From: Novosphingobium sp049354825
Lineage (GTDB): Bacteria; Pseudomonadota; Alphaproteobacteria; Sphingomonadales; Sphingomonadaceae
Assembly: GCF_049354825.1 (NCBI RefSeq)
Contig: NZ_CP186480.1
Coordinates: 2,604,001 to 2,668,000 of the forward strand
Direction: 5' to 3'
Length of the DNA stretch: 64,000 bases
Shown here in pieces: positions 8,657 to 17,462 of this stretch. Positions within the stretch are counted from its first letter, which is position 1; every line of letters starts with the position of its first letter. Made by a program: the position numbers and the translations under genes. The notes beneath the pieces were generated by a model. That model was given only the letters and a program-made list of their open reading frames with translations. It had not been told where the DNA came from and made no database searches.

Positions 8657-9513
8657 GGCTCTGTCAGAGCAAATGCACCGCTCGTTAGGAGCTGACGCGT
8701 AGGGCAGGGTGCATGCCCCGCAAACGCAAGCCCGACAGCCCATTCCGCTGCTTCAACTCGTCCCCCGAGGTGATCCGCCTCGTGGTGATGGTGTACGTGA
8801 AGTATCCTCTCAGCCTGCGGAACGTTGAGGATCTGCTGTTTGAGCGCGGCATCGACATCTGCCACGAGACGGTAAGGATGTGGTGGAACAGGTTCGGCCC
8901 ACATTTCGCTGGCGATATCCGCCGCCAGCGCGTGAGCCGGATGAAAGGCTTCCGGCAGTGGCGCTGGCATCTTGATGAGATGTACGTGACCCGAAGGGCA
9001 GCGAAGCCAAGCTCAATGGCGAGATGGTCTACTTGTGGCGCGCGGTCGATCAGGAAGGCGAAATCCTCGAGAGCTTCGTGACCAGGAAGCGGGACAAGGC
9101 CGCGGCACTCAGCTTCATGAAACGCGCGCTAAAGCGCTACGGATCACCCGAAGCGATCACCACCGATGGCCTGCGTTCCTACGGCGCAGCGATGACCGAG
9201 CTGGGCAACAGAGAGAAGCGCGAGGTGGCGCGCTGGGCCAACAACCGGGTGGAGAATAGCCACCTGCCATTCCGACTACGGGAGCGGGCGATGCTGAGGT
9301 TCCGACAAATGAAGTCGCGTCAGAAGTTCGCCAGCGTCCACGCCAACGTCCACAACCACTTCAACCAGGAACGCCACCTCGCCGACCGAGAGACGTACAA
9401 GGCCCGCCGCTCAGCCGCCCTGGCTGAGTGGCAATCGCTTATGGCCTGACGTCACGCTGCCGTAGCGATAGCTCCGCCAATCGGAGACAAGTTCGCATTA
9501 GACTGACAGCACC
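8657..9513 (+). mobile_element. IS6-family insertion sequence, copy 3 (857 bp)
   Basis: Terminal repeats as in the other copies, but with a different left-end subgroup (AATGCACCGCTCGTTAG), shared with the remnant at 1847. The transposase is more diverged (it starts MPRKRKPDSPF). The flanking 8-mers GCTTCCCG and TCGGTCAA do not match. The right end abuts, within about 30 bp, the tail of a truncated transporter gene. Confidence 0.9.
8713..9449 (+). pseudogene. IS6 transposase, second subgroup, same 20-nt insertion
   Basis: The catalytic residues are split between frames: HLDEMYV in the first, TDGLRSY and NRVENSHL in the second. The 20-nt block lies at 8990-9009, at exactly the same codon as in copy 2 and with one base difference (an A for a G in the ...GGGCnGCG part). 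The second frame runs cleanly to 9449. Copy 3 belongs to a different left-end subgroup from copy 2, so the shared insertion is noteworthy. Confidence 0.8.
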
Positions 9514-9541
9514 TCGGTCAACAATCCTGTGATGACCCTGT

Positions 9542-10050
9542 TTAGTGGCCGGCTTGGGCGCGCGGCGCGCGAGCCCTGTGGCCGATCGCGGACTTAGAAC
9601 CCTTCCCGCGCGTGAAAACAAATACCATTATGAAGCTGATTGCCGCCGCAGCGGTGAGCCAAAGCCCAGGCGCGGCCTTATTTCCGGTCGCGCCGATCAG
9701 GTAAGTCGAAATCGCGGGGGTGAAGCCGCCGAATACGGCGGTGGCGAGGCTGTAGGCGAGAGAAAATCCCGTTGTGCGTACGTGCTTGGGCATGATCTCC
9801 GTCAAATGCACGATCATCGCCCCATTGTAGCCCGCATAAATCGCCGCCAGCCACAGGTCGACCGCGATCAACCGGCCTAGTGATGGCTCTGCAACCATCC
9901 ATTGTAGGGCTGGATAGCCGGTCAGCACTGCCAAGCCTGCGCATGTAAGCAGGATCGGCACGCGGCCAATCCGGTCCGATAACGCGCCGGCAACCGGCAG
10001 CAAGATGAAGTTCGTCACGCCAACCAAGAGCGTCACAAACATAGACTTGG
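9542..10050 (-). pseudogene. MFS metabolite:proton symporter, C-terminal fragment
   Basis: About 165 residues with the repeated-loop signature of the major facilitator superfamily (GALSDRIGRVPILL) and five or six hydrophobic helices. LTEIMPKHVRTTGFSLAYSL is typical of the metabolite:H+ symporter branch, which includes citrate and tricarballylate carriers. The N-terminal half is absent: recognisable sequence stops near 10050, where a hydrolase fragment on the opposite strand begins. The natural C-terminus and stop seem preserved. Confidence 0.7.
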
Positions 10051-10080
10051 CAGGGGGGTGGTGATGATGGGCGCCGACGC

Positions 10081-10389
10081 CCACGTTCCCTCCCGCTCGC
10101 AACTGCTCGGCGACGCTGCCGGCCCCGAGACGAAGGACGCCTACTCGCTCGAGAAGCACGTTCCCGCTGACGCTTCGCCCACCTTCCTTTGCGCCGCCGG
10201 GGATGATCGCGTCGTGTCGCCGGTGAACAGCCTAGATTTCTACCGGAGCCTGTGGCGGGCCGGCGTCAAGGCAGAGCTCCATATGTTCCAGAAGCCACGG
10301 CTTCGTCAGCGTGCTCCCCGCCTCGGAGCCGGCCTCGAGTTGGGCCGGAGCTGTTCGCGAAATTCGCGCGGCACAACGGCTTCTGGTAG
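10081..10389 (+). pseudogene. Alpha/beta-hydrolase (esterase) C-terminal fragment
   Basis: One frame reads YSLEKHVPADASPTFLCAAG, then DDRVVSPVNSLDFY and VKAELHMFQK, the segment around the catalytic Asp of acetyl-xylan-esterase-like hydrolases. A second frame supplies GHGF, which carries the catalytic His, and a third gives ELFAKFARHNGFW and then the stop at 10389. Two frameshifts and the missing N-terminus, including the serine nucleophile, make it a pseudogene. The following 250 bp (10390-10641) hold no gene. Confidence 0.7.
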
Positions 10390-10641
10390 GGGGACGGCGC
10401 TCGGTCGGACCACCGAAATACGGCTTGGCCAGCGTCGATCCGCAGACCTTCCTGCGCACGCCCGAAGGAGAGCGCGGCCGTTTTGGGCGCGATCGCGCGC
10501 GCGAATGCGGTCGAGTGAGGCGCACACGGCGCCACGCGCGGCATACGTCGTGGCGGGGCGCTCCGGCTCCGCTGCCCCCATTGACGAGGGCGGTTGGGGG
10601 CACGCATAACCGTGCCTCCGATCCCGTCGCCGGAGGAACCG

Positions 10642-10992
10642 ATGAAGTCCGCATTCTGCTTCGCCGCGGCTGTCGCATTGGCTTTTCCGGCGCATGCGCA
10701 AGCTCATCAGGCCGTCGTTCAGTCGGTTACCGTATCAGGCATTGTCTTGAGCGCATGCCGGGCCGGGCAATCGCAGGTGCTGTTCCAGGAAGGCCGGACG
10801 ATTCGGCTCGAAACCGGGGGAATATGCCGAAACCAGCTTGGCTACGAGGTCAGCCTTTCCCGCTCGGCGGCGCTTGCGGGCGCAACGATCTATCTCGACG
10901 GGCGATTGGTAGCCGGTTCGCAGGAGGCACACGGTGCCGCCGCTGGCGCCGCTGTGGGCACTCTCGGCCTCAAGATTTCTCCCAGGCTTTAG
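10642..10992 (+). CDS. Small exported protein convergent with the pilus operon
   Basis: 116 residues with a Sec signal peptide (MKSAFCFAAAVALAFPAHAQA). A near-perfect GGAGG ribosome site precedes the ATG at 10642, which is why I prefer it over a longer reading from 10594. The mature part contains two cysteines (VLSACRAG and GGICRN) and a Gly/Ala-rich tail; the family is not recognised. Its last 4 bp overlap the end of the adhesin gene on the other strand. Position suggests a pilus accessory role, but that is a guess. Confidence 0.6.
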   Translation: MKSAFCFAAAVALAFPAHAQAHQAVVQSVTVSGIVLSACRAGQSQVLFQEGRTIRLETGGICRNQLGYEVSLSRSAALAGATIYLDGRLVAGSQEAHGAAAGAAVGTLGLKISPRL

Positions 10993-11993
10993 GGCGCGCC
11001 GCAGACCGCGCCGTTTTGCGGCGCGAACAGCGGGGTCAACGTCACGGTCAGCGCATCCTGGTAATTGGGCGCCGGCAAGCGGCCAATGCCGCCTTCCTGC
11101 AACGTCACGCTAAGCGGGATCCGGATGCCCTGGTTGGGCGCGGTGCCGTCTAGACCGGCGCGCGAGCACACCTGGGTCACCGCCGCCGTATTCGCGGCGT
11201 CGCGGGACTGGCCCAGGAACGATGCACGGTATTTCATCGCCTGGGCGGCAAGCGCGGGATTGCCGCCCGGATATGTCAGCCGGTAGCCGTTCTGCGATCG
11301 CATCTCGACCGAATAAGGCCCCGAGCTGGCCACCCGGATATAGCCGGTCTTGGTGCCGGGGTCGGTGGCGACCTGCACGTCGGATTTGAGCCCGACTTCT
11401 CCGAAATCGAGCGCCGGGCCCACATAGCTGGCCTGCAAGGCACTCAGGACGTTGACGTTGATCTGGATTGCGCCGGTCAGCTTGGCAGGGGTGACCACGT
11501 CCGTCATGCCGCCGGTGCCGAGGCAGACGTACTGGATGTCGAACTTGATCGGATCGCCGGCCGACAAGTTGACGTTGGCGGGCACCGTCACGACCAGGTT
11601 GAACGGCGTCGACTGATCGGGCGCAGAAGCACCGCCGAACCGGTAATAAATCTCCCCCGCGGCGATTGAACCGTTGATCGGATGGCCGCCCGTCGCGCCG
11701 TCGGTATAAACCACGCTGGTACCGTTATAGACGACGTCGTAGCGCGGCGATCCGACCGGCGTGGTCAGCACGAAGTTGACCGACTGCGTCTTGGCGCCGC
11801 CGCTGGCGTAGCGGGTCAGGGTCAGCGGCACGGTGATCTGCGTCAGCCCGCTGGCGGCGAACGGATCGTAGGTGATCGATGTGGCAGCCTGGGCCTGCCC
11901 GGTCACCCCGCAGGCGACGGCCCAGGCGCGGCCCGAGGAGAGCAGGACTGCGCCCGCGATCAGCAACGCGGCGGCACTGGAAAGAGTTCTCAT
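10989..11993 (-). CDS. csuE: Csu-type pilus tip adhesin (two spore-coat-U domains)
   Basis: 334 residues with a signal peptide ending at RAWAVACG and two SCPU domains, each with the cysteine and beta-strand pattern of spore coat U proteins; the N-terminal copy would be the adhesin domain and the second (after about residue 175) the donor-strand-exchange pilin domain. The C-terminus YQDALTVTLTPLF matches the family's terminal strand. It is last in the operon, as csuE is in Acinetobacter, and its ATG overlaps the usher stop (ATGA). Confidence 0.8.
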   Translation of the reverse strand: MRTLSSAAALLIAGAVLLSSGRAWAVACGVTGQAQAATSITYDPFAASGLTQITVPLTLTRYASGGAKTQSVNFVLTTPVGSPRYDVVYNGTSVVYTDGATGGHPINGSIAAGEIYYRFGGASAPDQSTPFNLVVTVPANVNLSAGDPIKFDIQYVCLGTGGMTDVVTPAKLTGAIQINVNVLSALQASYVGPALDFGEVGLKSDVQVATDPGTKTGYIRVASSGPYSVEMRSQNGYRLTYPGGNPALAAQAMKYRASFLGQSRDAANTAAVTQVCSRAGLDGTAPNQGIRIPLSVTLQEGGIGRLPAPNYQDALTVTLTPLFAPQNGAVCGAP

Positions 11994-14494
11994 CGCTTTG
12001 AATCACCTGTCGAGGGCTTGAGGTCGCCTGTGCGAAGCACACCTTCGGTTGCGGCCGGCACGTCAAGAATGAAGCTGCTTCTAAGGTCGTCGACCATGTC
12101 GATCCGCCACTTCCCGGGTGCGAGCCCGGCAGCGCCGAACCGTCCGTCGCGGTTCGTGAAGACGCTGACCGGAGCGCGGTCGGGATGGGCCAGTTCAGTG
12201 GCAGTGCCCGTCATCAGCGCGATCGGATCGCCATCGCGATTGACCAGGCGGCCGATCGCGGTGACGCCGTATTGCGAGCCGACCTGGAGCACGTAGCCGC
12301 TGCGGTAGGGGGGATAGAGGCGGAACGAGCCCTGGCCGAGATCCACCCCGCTGGGCGCGGCCGGCACGTCGACCGCAATGGTCCGTTCCGAATAGGCGCT
12401 CAGTCCCGGCTGGATCGCGGTGCCCAGAATGCCCGTGCGCGCGGTCGTGCCCACCGCCGAAGGATCGACATCGATCGATGCTCCTTTGAGGGAGCGGTGA
12501 CCGCGCACGATCGCGAAGCTGTCGTAGATCGGCCGTCCGATCGAGAACGCCCCGTCAGCGAACGCCAGCGACGAGGCCGCCCGTAGCGTGGTGCGCTGGC
12601 CGAGCGAGCGGCCGAACACGTTCTCGAACGTGCCGAAGTGGCTAAGACCCAGTTCGGCGCGATTGGTGTAGAGATTGCCCGCAACGTTGACGCCCGAGCC
12701 GAAATCGCTGTGCTCGACATCGGCGGTGACATTGTATGCTCCGATCCCTTGCCCGCGCAGAGTGTTGTAGGACAGCTGCGTGCGATTGAACCGGGTGTCG
12801 TAATCTGCCCGTGCGTTGGAATAGGCGCCAAGCCGCAAGGTTGCCGAGAATAGGGCCGAGATCCCGCGCCCAAGGCTGTCGCGCTGCCAGCGCACGTCTC
12901 CGGTCAGGTTGATACGGTCGCCCGCCCGCCAGCCCAGCGTTCCCCGCGCGTTCGAGAAATCGCGCTGGCCGCCGCGACCGCGCGAAAAGCGCCCATCGAG
13001 TCCTCCGTAAAGGCGATCGGAGAAGGCATGCGAATAGCCGCCGCCGGCTTCCCAGGCGAACGGATTGGACGGCAAGCGCGTTCCAAGGACGCCGAACTGC
13101 GCGCTCCGCCGTTCGGCGAACAGGTTAAGCGCATCGGCCTGGCCGCCGCCGCGCTGGATCAGGCGCTGGAAGGTGATCAGCGTGGCGCTTCCCCAGCCAT
13201 AGTCCTTGATGTTCGATCCCGACAGGTTGGCCCCGAACGTGCCGAACCCGGTCGACCATACCGCCTCGACCCCTGCCATGCGCGATCGGCCATCGCCCTG
13301 GCCATTGGCGCCCAGTGTCAGCGCCTCGCTGATGCCGCGGCGAATATAGCCGGTGACCGCGCCGTCACCCGAATAGCGCAGGCCGCTTGCCCCGGTCAGT
13401 GCGTTGACCCCTGCATAAAGGCCGAACTCGGCCAGTCCTTTGCCGAGCTGCGACTGATCGAGGAAGACATTGAAGCGCACCATTTCGCTGCGCCCCGCGT
13501 CGTCGAGGATCGACAGCCGCACGTCGTTCGCGCCTTGGGCGAAGGGAAAATCGCGCAAGTCGTAGTTGCCGGGATCGAGCCGCAGGCGGCGCACGACCTG
13601 GCCGTTGACCTGGACTTCGACCGTCGCCGGCCGGTCGAGCCGGAACGTGCGGCCACCGCGCGGACGCGCAATTGTTTGCGGCTGGAGCGTGCTGTAGGAG
13701 CGGAACAGCGACACCCCGGCAAGCTGCGGCCCGCCCTGGAAGCCGCGCCCGACCGGCTCGAGATCGCCGGCGGTGAAGCGTATTACGTGGTTCTGGTCAT
13801 CGAACACGGCCCGGCTGCCGAGGCGCTGGAACCGTGCGCCCGCGGCGCCCGGCTGCCAGATCGCCTCGCTCTGGAACACGGTGCCGAGCACCCGCGCGGC
13901 GCCGTCGAGATACATCGTCGGCGACTGGAAACCGCCGTCTCCGTACAGGTAATCGAGATTGGCGCGGATGTTGACGTAGGCGCTGACGGTCGCCGGGACG
14001 ACGAACGTGCCAACCCGTTCGCGGTCGAGCGGGGTTACTTGCAGCGCCCGGCTGGCGCGCCGCTCGCTGGCGATCACAAGGTCGAGCGCAAGTTCCTGCG
14101 GGTTGTAGCGGATCTGGATTCCGGCCCTGGCGAAAGCATCGGCCGGGATTGCCTGATCTCCGGGAAAACTCCCCCGCAACGTGCGCAGGACATCCGCGCT
14201 GACCACGGAGGCGAGGATATCGAGAAGCCGGTCGGCGGGAAACGAAACCTTGTCCTGCGTATCGATGGTGACCGCGATGTCGCCCAGGTAGGCGGCGCCG
14301 TCGCGCGCCGGTACGGTCAGGACGACGGTACGCTTGCCCGGATTGAGGCGCCCGGCGGCGTCACCGGGTGCGCGCTCCAGCGTTATGCGGCGCTCCAGCG
14401 GCTGCGTGACGCCGCCCGGCTGGGCCAGCGCGGGCGTGCCCAGCAGCACCAGCGCGGCCGCGCCCGACCGCAGATATGCACCCCCCCGCGCCAC
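11990..14494 (-). CDS. csuD: Csu-type outer-membrane usher
   Basis: 834 residues forming the pore that assembles and secretes pilus subunits in the outer membrane. It shows a signal peptide (ALVLLGTPALAQP), an N-terminal domain, a long beta-barrel with the plug-like stretch RPATVEVQVNGQVVRRLRLD and the typical PGNYDLRDFPFAQGANDVRL, and C-terminal domains from about residue 720. Length matches family members. It is tightly coupled to the chaperone upstream and to the adhesin downstream. The plus-strand open frames across this gene are shadows. Confidence 0.9.
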   Translation of the reverse strand: MARGGAYLRSGAAALVLLGTPALAQPGGVTQPLERRITLERAPGDAAGRLNPGKRTVVLTVPARDGAAYLGDIAVTIDTQDKVSFPADRLLDILASVVSADVLRTLRGSFPGDQAIPADAFARAGIQIRYNPQELALDLVIASERRASRALQVTPLDRERVGTFVVPATVSAYVNIRANLDYLYGDGGFQSPTMYLDGAARVLGTVFQSEAIWQPGAAGARFQRLGSRAVFDDQNHVIRFTAGDLEPVGRGFQGGPQLAGVSLFRSYSTLQPQTIARPRGGRTFRLDRPATVEVQVNGQVVRRLRLDPGNYDLRDFPFAQGANDVRLSILDDAGRSEMVRFNVFLDQSQLGKGLAEFGLYAGVNALTGASGLRYSGDGAVTGYIRRGISEALTLGANGQGDGRSRMAGVEAVWSTGFGTFGANLSGSNIKDYGWGSATLITFQRLIQRGGGQADALNLFAERRSAQFGVLGTRLPSNPFAWEAGGGYSHAFSDRLYGGLDGRFSRGRGGQRDFSNARGTLGWRAGDRINLTGDVRWQRDSLGRGISALFSATLRLGAYSNARADYDTRFNRTQLSYNTLRGQGIGAYNVTADVEHSDFGSGVNVAGNLYTNRAELGLSHFGTFENVFGRSLGQRTTLRAASSLAFADGAFSIGRPIYDSFAIVRGHRSLKGASIDVDPSAVGTTARTGILGTAIQPGLSAYSERTIAVDVPAAPSGVDLGQGSFRLYPPYRSGYVLQVGSQYGVTAIGRLVNRDGDPIALMTGTATELAHPDRAPVSVFTNRDGRFGAAGLAPGKWRIDMVDDLRSSFILDVPAATEGVLRTGDLKPSTGDSKR

Positions 14495-14497
14495 GCA

Positions 14498-15247
14498 TCA
14501 CCCCTCGGGCGTGAATTGCACGTCGAGGGTTCCGGCCGCGCTGGGCAATTCGACGGGCACGGTGACCTTGCGGGTCTGGCCCGCGCCGATCAGCCCGTAG
14601 CCGATGATCTGCTGCACTTCCGGCCCGGCAAGCGAACGGCGAAAGATTTCCTTGCCGGCGGCGTCGCGCTCGATGATCCGCATCCGTCCCTGGGACAGGA
14701 AACCGTGCGTATTCGACGGGTTGCTGACTGTTAGGGAGACGACCGGCTTGCCCGCGTCGGAGGTGACGATCGCTGCCTGGTCGACCTTGATTGCCGGCTT
14801 GCCGCCTTGCGGGGCGATGCTGACAAGGACCTGGAAATTGTACAGCACCTGGACGCTGGCATCGCCTTCGGCCCGTTTCACCGGCAACTGCGCGACCGTG
14901 ACGTAGTAATGCTTGCTGGTCGCCAGCTGCGGATCGCCGACGTACTGAACGCGGAACGACTGGGTCTGGCCGGGCTGGATCAGCGCCTGGGGCGGAAAGA
15001 TCAGCAGATCGTCGGTTTCCTTGCCCGATGGACGCATCGTTCCGTCCGCCATGACAATTTGCTCGGCACGCAGTTCAACGGCGAGCGGGGCGGCGAAGGT
15101 GTTGGTCACGGTGATGACCTGCGTCATTCCGCGGCCCTGCGTCTGGAGGTCGAGCACCACCGGCTGCACCGTCATCGCCAGCGCGGCGCTTACCTGAGTG
15201 CAGGCCAGCAGGACGGCGGCGAAAGCCTTGCTCAGGAACGAATTCAC
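14498..15247 (-). CDS. csuC: Csu-type periplasmic pilus chaperone
   Basis: 249 residues with a Sec signal (AAVLLACTQVSAALA) and two immunoglobulin-like domains. QSFRVQYVGDP and a conserved Arg/Lys region correspond to the subunit-binding cleft of PapD-like chaperones; LTVSNPSNTHGFLSQGR is the second-domain motif. It caps pilin subunits and delivers them to the usher, whose gene begins 3 bp after this stop. Confidence 0.88.
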   Translation of the reverse strand: MNSFLSKAFAAVLLACTQVSAALAMTVQPVVLDLQTQGRGMTQVITVTNTFAAPLAVELRAEQIVMADGTMRPSGKETDDLLIFPPQALIQPGQTQSFRVQYVGDPQLATSKHYYVTVAQLPVKRAEGDASVQVLYNFQVLVSIAPQGGKPAIKVDQAAIVTSDAGKPVVSLTVSNPSNTHGFLSQGRMRIIERDAAGKEIFRRSLAGPEVQQIIGYGLIGAGQTRKVTVPVELPSAAGTLDVQFTPEG

Positions 15248-15306
15248 GCTGTCTCTCCCACGGTTCAGGCTGACGCCTATGCCGCAAATGGTTGAACTTA
15301 TGAAAA

Positions 15307-15912
15307 CTAAAGCGCCGGGCTGACCGTGACCGTGAGGGTATCGGTGTACGTGCCTGCCACCATCGTGCCGGATCCGATGTACGCCGGGGCGCTGACGCGC
15401 AGGTAGGACCCGGTTACGTTAGTCGATGCCGCGCCAAGGCGCAGGCCCTGGGTCAGGCTGGCAGTGCCTGCGAACGAGCAGGCACCGCCGCTGGTCAGGG
15501 CCGACGCATCGCAGCTGGCCTGCGCAGTCGTGCCGTCTGAGGCGACCAGCTTGAGCTCGACGCTATAGGCAGCGCGGTTGACATACCCGCTTGGCGCGTC
15601 GGCTGAGGCGGCAAGGCCGCCGTTGGCCGAGATCACCGCCACGCGGGCCGGGCCGGTGCAGTTGAGCCGGAAGGCGAAATCGTTCGAGAAACCGAGACGA
15701 TCGAAATCGTCCTTGGCGAACGTGCCGGTCGGGGCGCCGGCGTCGGCGAAGCCGCAGCTGCCACCGACCGATGCGGTGACCGGTATCGTCAGAACCAGCG
15801 GCGACCCGCCTGCATAGACCGTTCCCGCGGTGTCGGCATAGGCAACCTGGGCGACCCCGCCGCAAAGCACGGCTGCCACGCACATTATGAGGAAACGCAG
15901 TGTGGCTGCCAC
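15307..15912 (-). CDS. Minor pilin, spore-coat-U domain
   Basis: 201 residues with a signal peptide (LIMCVAAVLCGGVAQVAYA) and a single SCPU domain with cysteine pairs (GGSCGFAD, RLNCTGPA, ASCDASA, GACSFAG). The C-terminal strand is AGTYTDTLTVTVSPAL. It lies between the major pilin and the chaperone, like csuA or csuB. About 90 bp, including a strong hairpin terminator, separates it from the major pilin upstream. Confidence 0.8.
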   Translation of the reverse strand: MAATLRFLIMCVAAVLCGGVAQVAYADTAGTVYAGGSPLVLTIPVTASVGGSCGFADAGAPTGTFAKDDFDRLGFSNDFAFRLNCTGPARVAVISANGGLAASADAPSGYVNRAAYSVELKLVASDGTTAQASCDASALTSGGACSFAGTASLTQGLRLGAASTNVTGSYLRVSAPAYIGSGTMVAGTYTDTLTVTVSPAL

Positions 15913-15944
15913 CGGGAAAAGTCCTTCGAGCGGGCGCGCTGGGC

Positions 15945-15988
15945 AAAAAAATTGCGGGGTTGAGGGGTTCGTCGGCCCTCAACCCCGC
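15945..15988 (-). terminator. Terminator/attenuator after the major pilin
   Basis: On the minus strand a perfect 13-bp stem (GCGGGGTTGAGGG with CCCTCAACCCCGC, at 15976-15988 and 15954-15966) with a short loop is followed by a run of seven T (15945-15951). It sits directly after the major pilin stop and before the minor pilin, so it should lower transcription of the assembly genes relative to the abundant subunit. Confidence 0.88.
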
Positions 15989-16005
15989 GCCTTCCGTCCA
16001 TGGGA

Positions 16006-16614
16006 CTAGACGGTCGGTTGGATCGTCACGGTGACGGTGCTGGTGTAGCTGCCCGAGGCGAGCAGGCTGGTGGCGCCGGCTTCAGAAGCCAGGTTGTAGA
16101 TGCTGACTTCGACATTGTCGGCCGAGCCGCCGGCAATGCGTTCGCCCAGGGCGGCAGTCTTCGCGGTCGTGTCCGTCAGGGTCGAGTAGGTCACGGTCTT
16201 GTACGCGCCCGAAGCGGCCTTGACCTTGATCTGCGCGGTGTAGTCGATGTCGTTCGAGTAGCCGGCACCCGGATCGGTGGCCCCGCCGGTGTTGAGCTTC
16301 GTTGCGCTGACGCCCACCGTCGGGTTGGCCGAGGTGCAGACGATGCGGGCGTTGACCTTGATGCCGTCGGCGGCGGTTGCCGCACCGGCCAGGGTCGAAC
16401 GCAGCGTGCCGTCGGCAGCGTCGAGGCGCTTGAGGTCGATCGTGCCGGTGTAGGCCTGGTTCTCGACCGTGCCGCCCGGGGCGATGACCGAGCAGCGGGC
16501 GCCGACGGTGCCGGTCACGTTGATCGTGCCGGTAACGTCGCCGGTGGCGGCCAGAGCCGGGGTCGCGATCAGAGCCGAAGTGGCGATCAAGGTGGAAATG
16601 ATGGTCTTGGTCAT
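16006..16614 (-). CDS. Major pilin, spore-coat-U domain
   Basis: 202 residues; signal peptide IISTLIATSALIATPALAA, then one SCPU domain with cysteines in GARCSVIAPG and ARIVCTSAN, ending YTSTVTVTIQPTV. The ATG at 16614 has an AGGGGA ribosome site; an upstream in-frame ATG would add a non-signal tail. As the first gene of the operon, followed by a strong terminator, it is expected to be the most abundant subunit (compare CsuA/B). Confidence 0.85.
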   Translation of the reverse strand: MTKTIISTLIATSALIATPALAATGDVTGTINVTGTVGARCSVIAPGGTVENQAYTGTIDLKRLDAADGTLRSTLAGAATAADGIKVNARIVCTSANPTVGVSATKLNTGGATDPGAGYSNDIDYTAQIKVKAASGAYKTVTYSTLTDTTAKTAALGERIAGGSADNVEVSIYNLASEAGATSLLASGSYTSTVTVTIQPTV

Positions 16615-16741
16615 GGTCGAATTCCCCTGTTTGCGAATGGTGCTGACTGAAAAACTGGTGAAACAGCATTTCGCAGGGAGGACACATTCGAACAATTGCA
16701 CCACTCGCAAGAAGTGCATCAACGACCGTCATAAGAGCGGC

Positions 16742-16757
16742 TATATCTATCGATATA
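16742..16757. promoter_or_regulatory. AT-rich palindrome upstream of pilus operon
   Basis: TATATC and GATATA form a perfect 6-bp dyad around TATC in otherwise GC-rich DNA, about 128 bp before the major pilin ATG and 40 bp past the stop of the NarL-type regulator. It could be a regulator site or part of an AT-rich promoter. Confidence 0.35.
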
Positions 16758-16798
16758 CAGCGGGTCCGAAGCGCGCCGGTTCCCGGTGGCTCGAGGCG

Positions 16799-17422
16799 TT
16801 AATTGACCGCCTTGGCAGCAGCGAATGCGAGTTCCATGCGGCTCGAAACGCCCATCTTTTCAAATATATTGTGAAGGTGAACCTTTATGGTACCCTCACC
16901 GATGCCAAGTTCGTCCGCGATCTCGCGGTTCTTCAGTCCCTGCAGGACCAGTCCCACCACCGATCGCTCGCGCCTGCTGAGCTTGTCGAGCGGACCTTGC
17001 GATTCGGGATTGAGGCTCAGCTCCATGACCCGTTGCAGCACGTCGTGGTCGATCCAGCGTTTGCCCTCGGCCACGCAAGCCAGGCAGGTCAGCAGGTTCT
17101 GCGGCGCCGTCGCCTTGACCACCAGTCCGTTCACGCCCAGCTGCAAAGCCTCATAGACCTTGCGATCGGACATGCTCCCGGTGAGTAGAACGACGGGGCG
17201 CTTGTCGCCGCGTTCACGCAAGATCCGCAGCACGTCGAGCCCGCTACGCTCCGGCATTTCGAAATCGAGGACAAGGATATCCGGCCGCTTGGAGGGCAAT
17301 TCCTCCAGCGCCAGCCGCCCGCTCGAGACCGCGGCCACCACGGCGAACTCCGATCCGGCGAGGAGCGCCTTGATTCCAGCGAGAGTCAGCGGATCATCTT
17401 CGGCAAGCAGGAGCGTGGTCAT
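16799..17422 (-). CDS. NarL/FixJ-type response regulator
   Basis: 207 residues: receiver domain with Asp in LVLDFEMPE, Thr in LLTGS and Lys in VVKATAPQ, then a LuxR-type helix-turn-helix (LSRRERSVVGLVLQGLKN, GEGTIKVHLHNIFEKMGV) binding DNA as a dimer. The ATG at 17422 or the GTG just before it can start translation. It lies upstream of, and on the same strand as, the pilus operon and just after an Hpt protein, so control of the pilus is a reasonable inference. Confidence 0.88.
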   Translation of the reverse strand: MTTLLLAEDDPLTLAGIKALLAGSEFAVVAAVSSGRLALEELPSKRPDILVLDFEMPERSGLDVLRILRERGDKRPVVLLTGSMSDRKVYEALQLGVNGLVVKATAPQNLLTCLACVAEGKRWIDHDVLQRVMELSLNPESQGPLDKLSRRERSVVGLVLQGLKNREIADELGIGEGTIKVHLHNIFEKMGVSSRMELAFAAAKAVN

Positions 17423-17462
17423 CACGGTGCGATAGCAAGCAATCGATTAAGTTTCGACGAAA

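Noticed and set aside
8389..8970. Minus-strand open frame between and over IS6 copies 2 and 3
   Set aside because: Half of it is antisense transposase; the intervening 252 bp shows no gene-like signal on either strand.
12461..12483. TCGATCGATG stretch resembling the hexuronate operator
   Set aside because: It lies inside the usher coding region, lacks the second half-site and is not near a promoter.
13028..14734. 568-aa plus-strand open frame across the usher gene
   Set aside because: Antisense to the usher; composition is typical of a GC-rich shadow.
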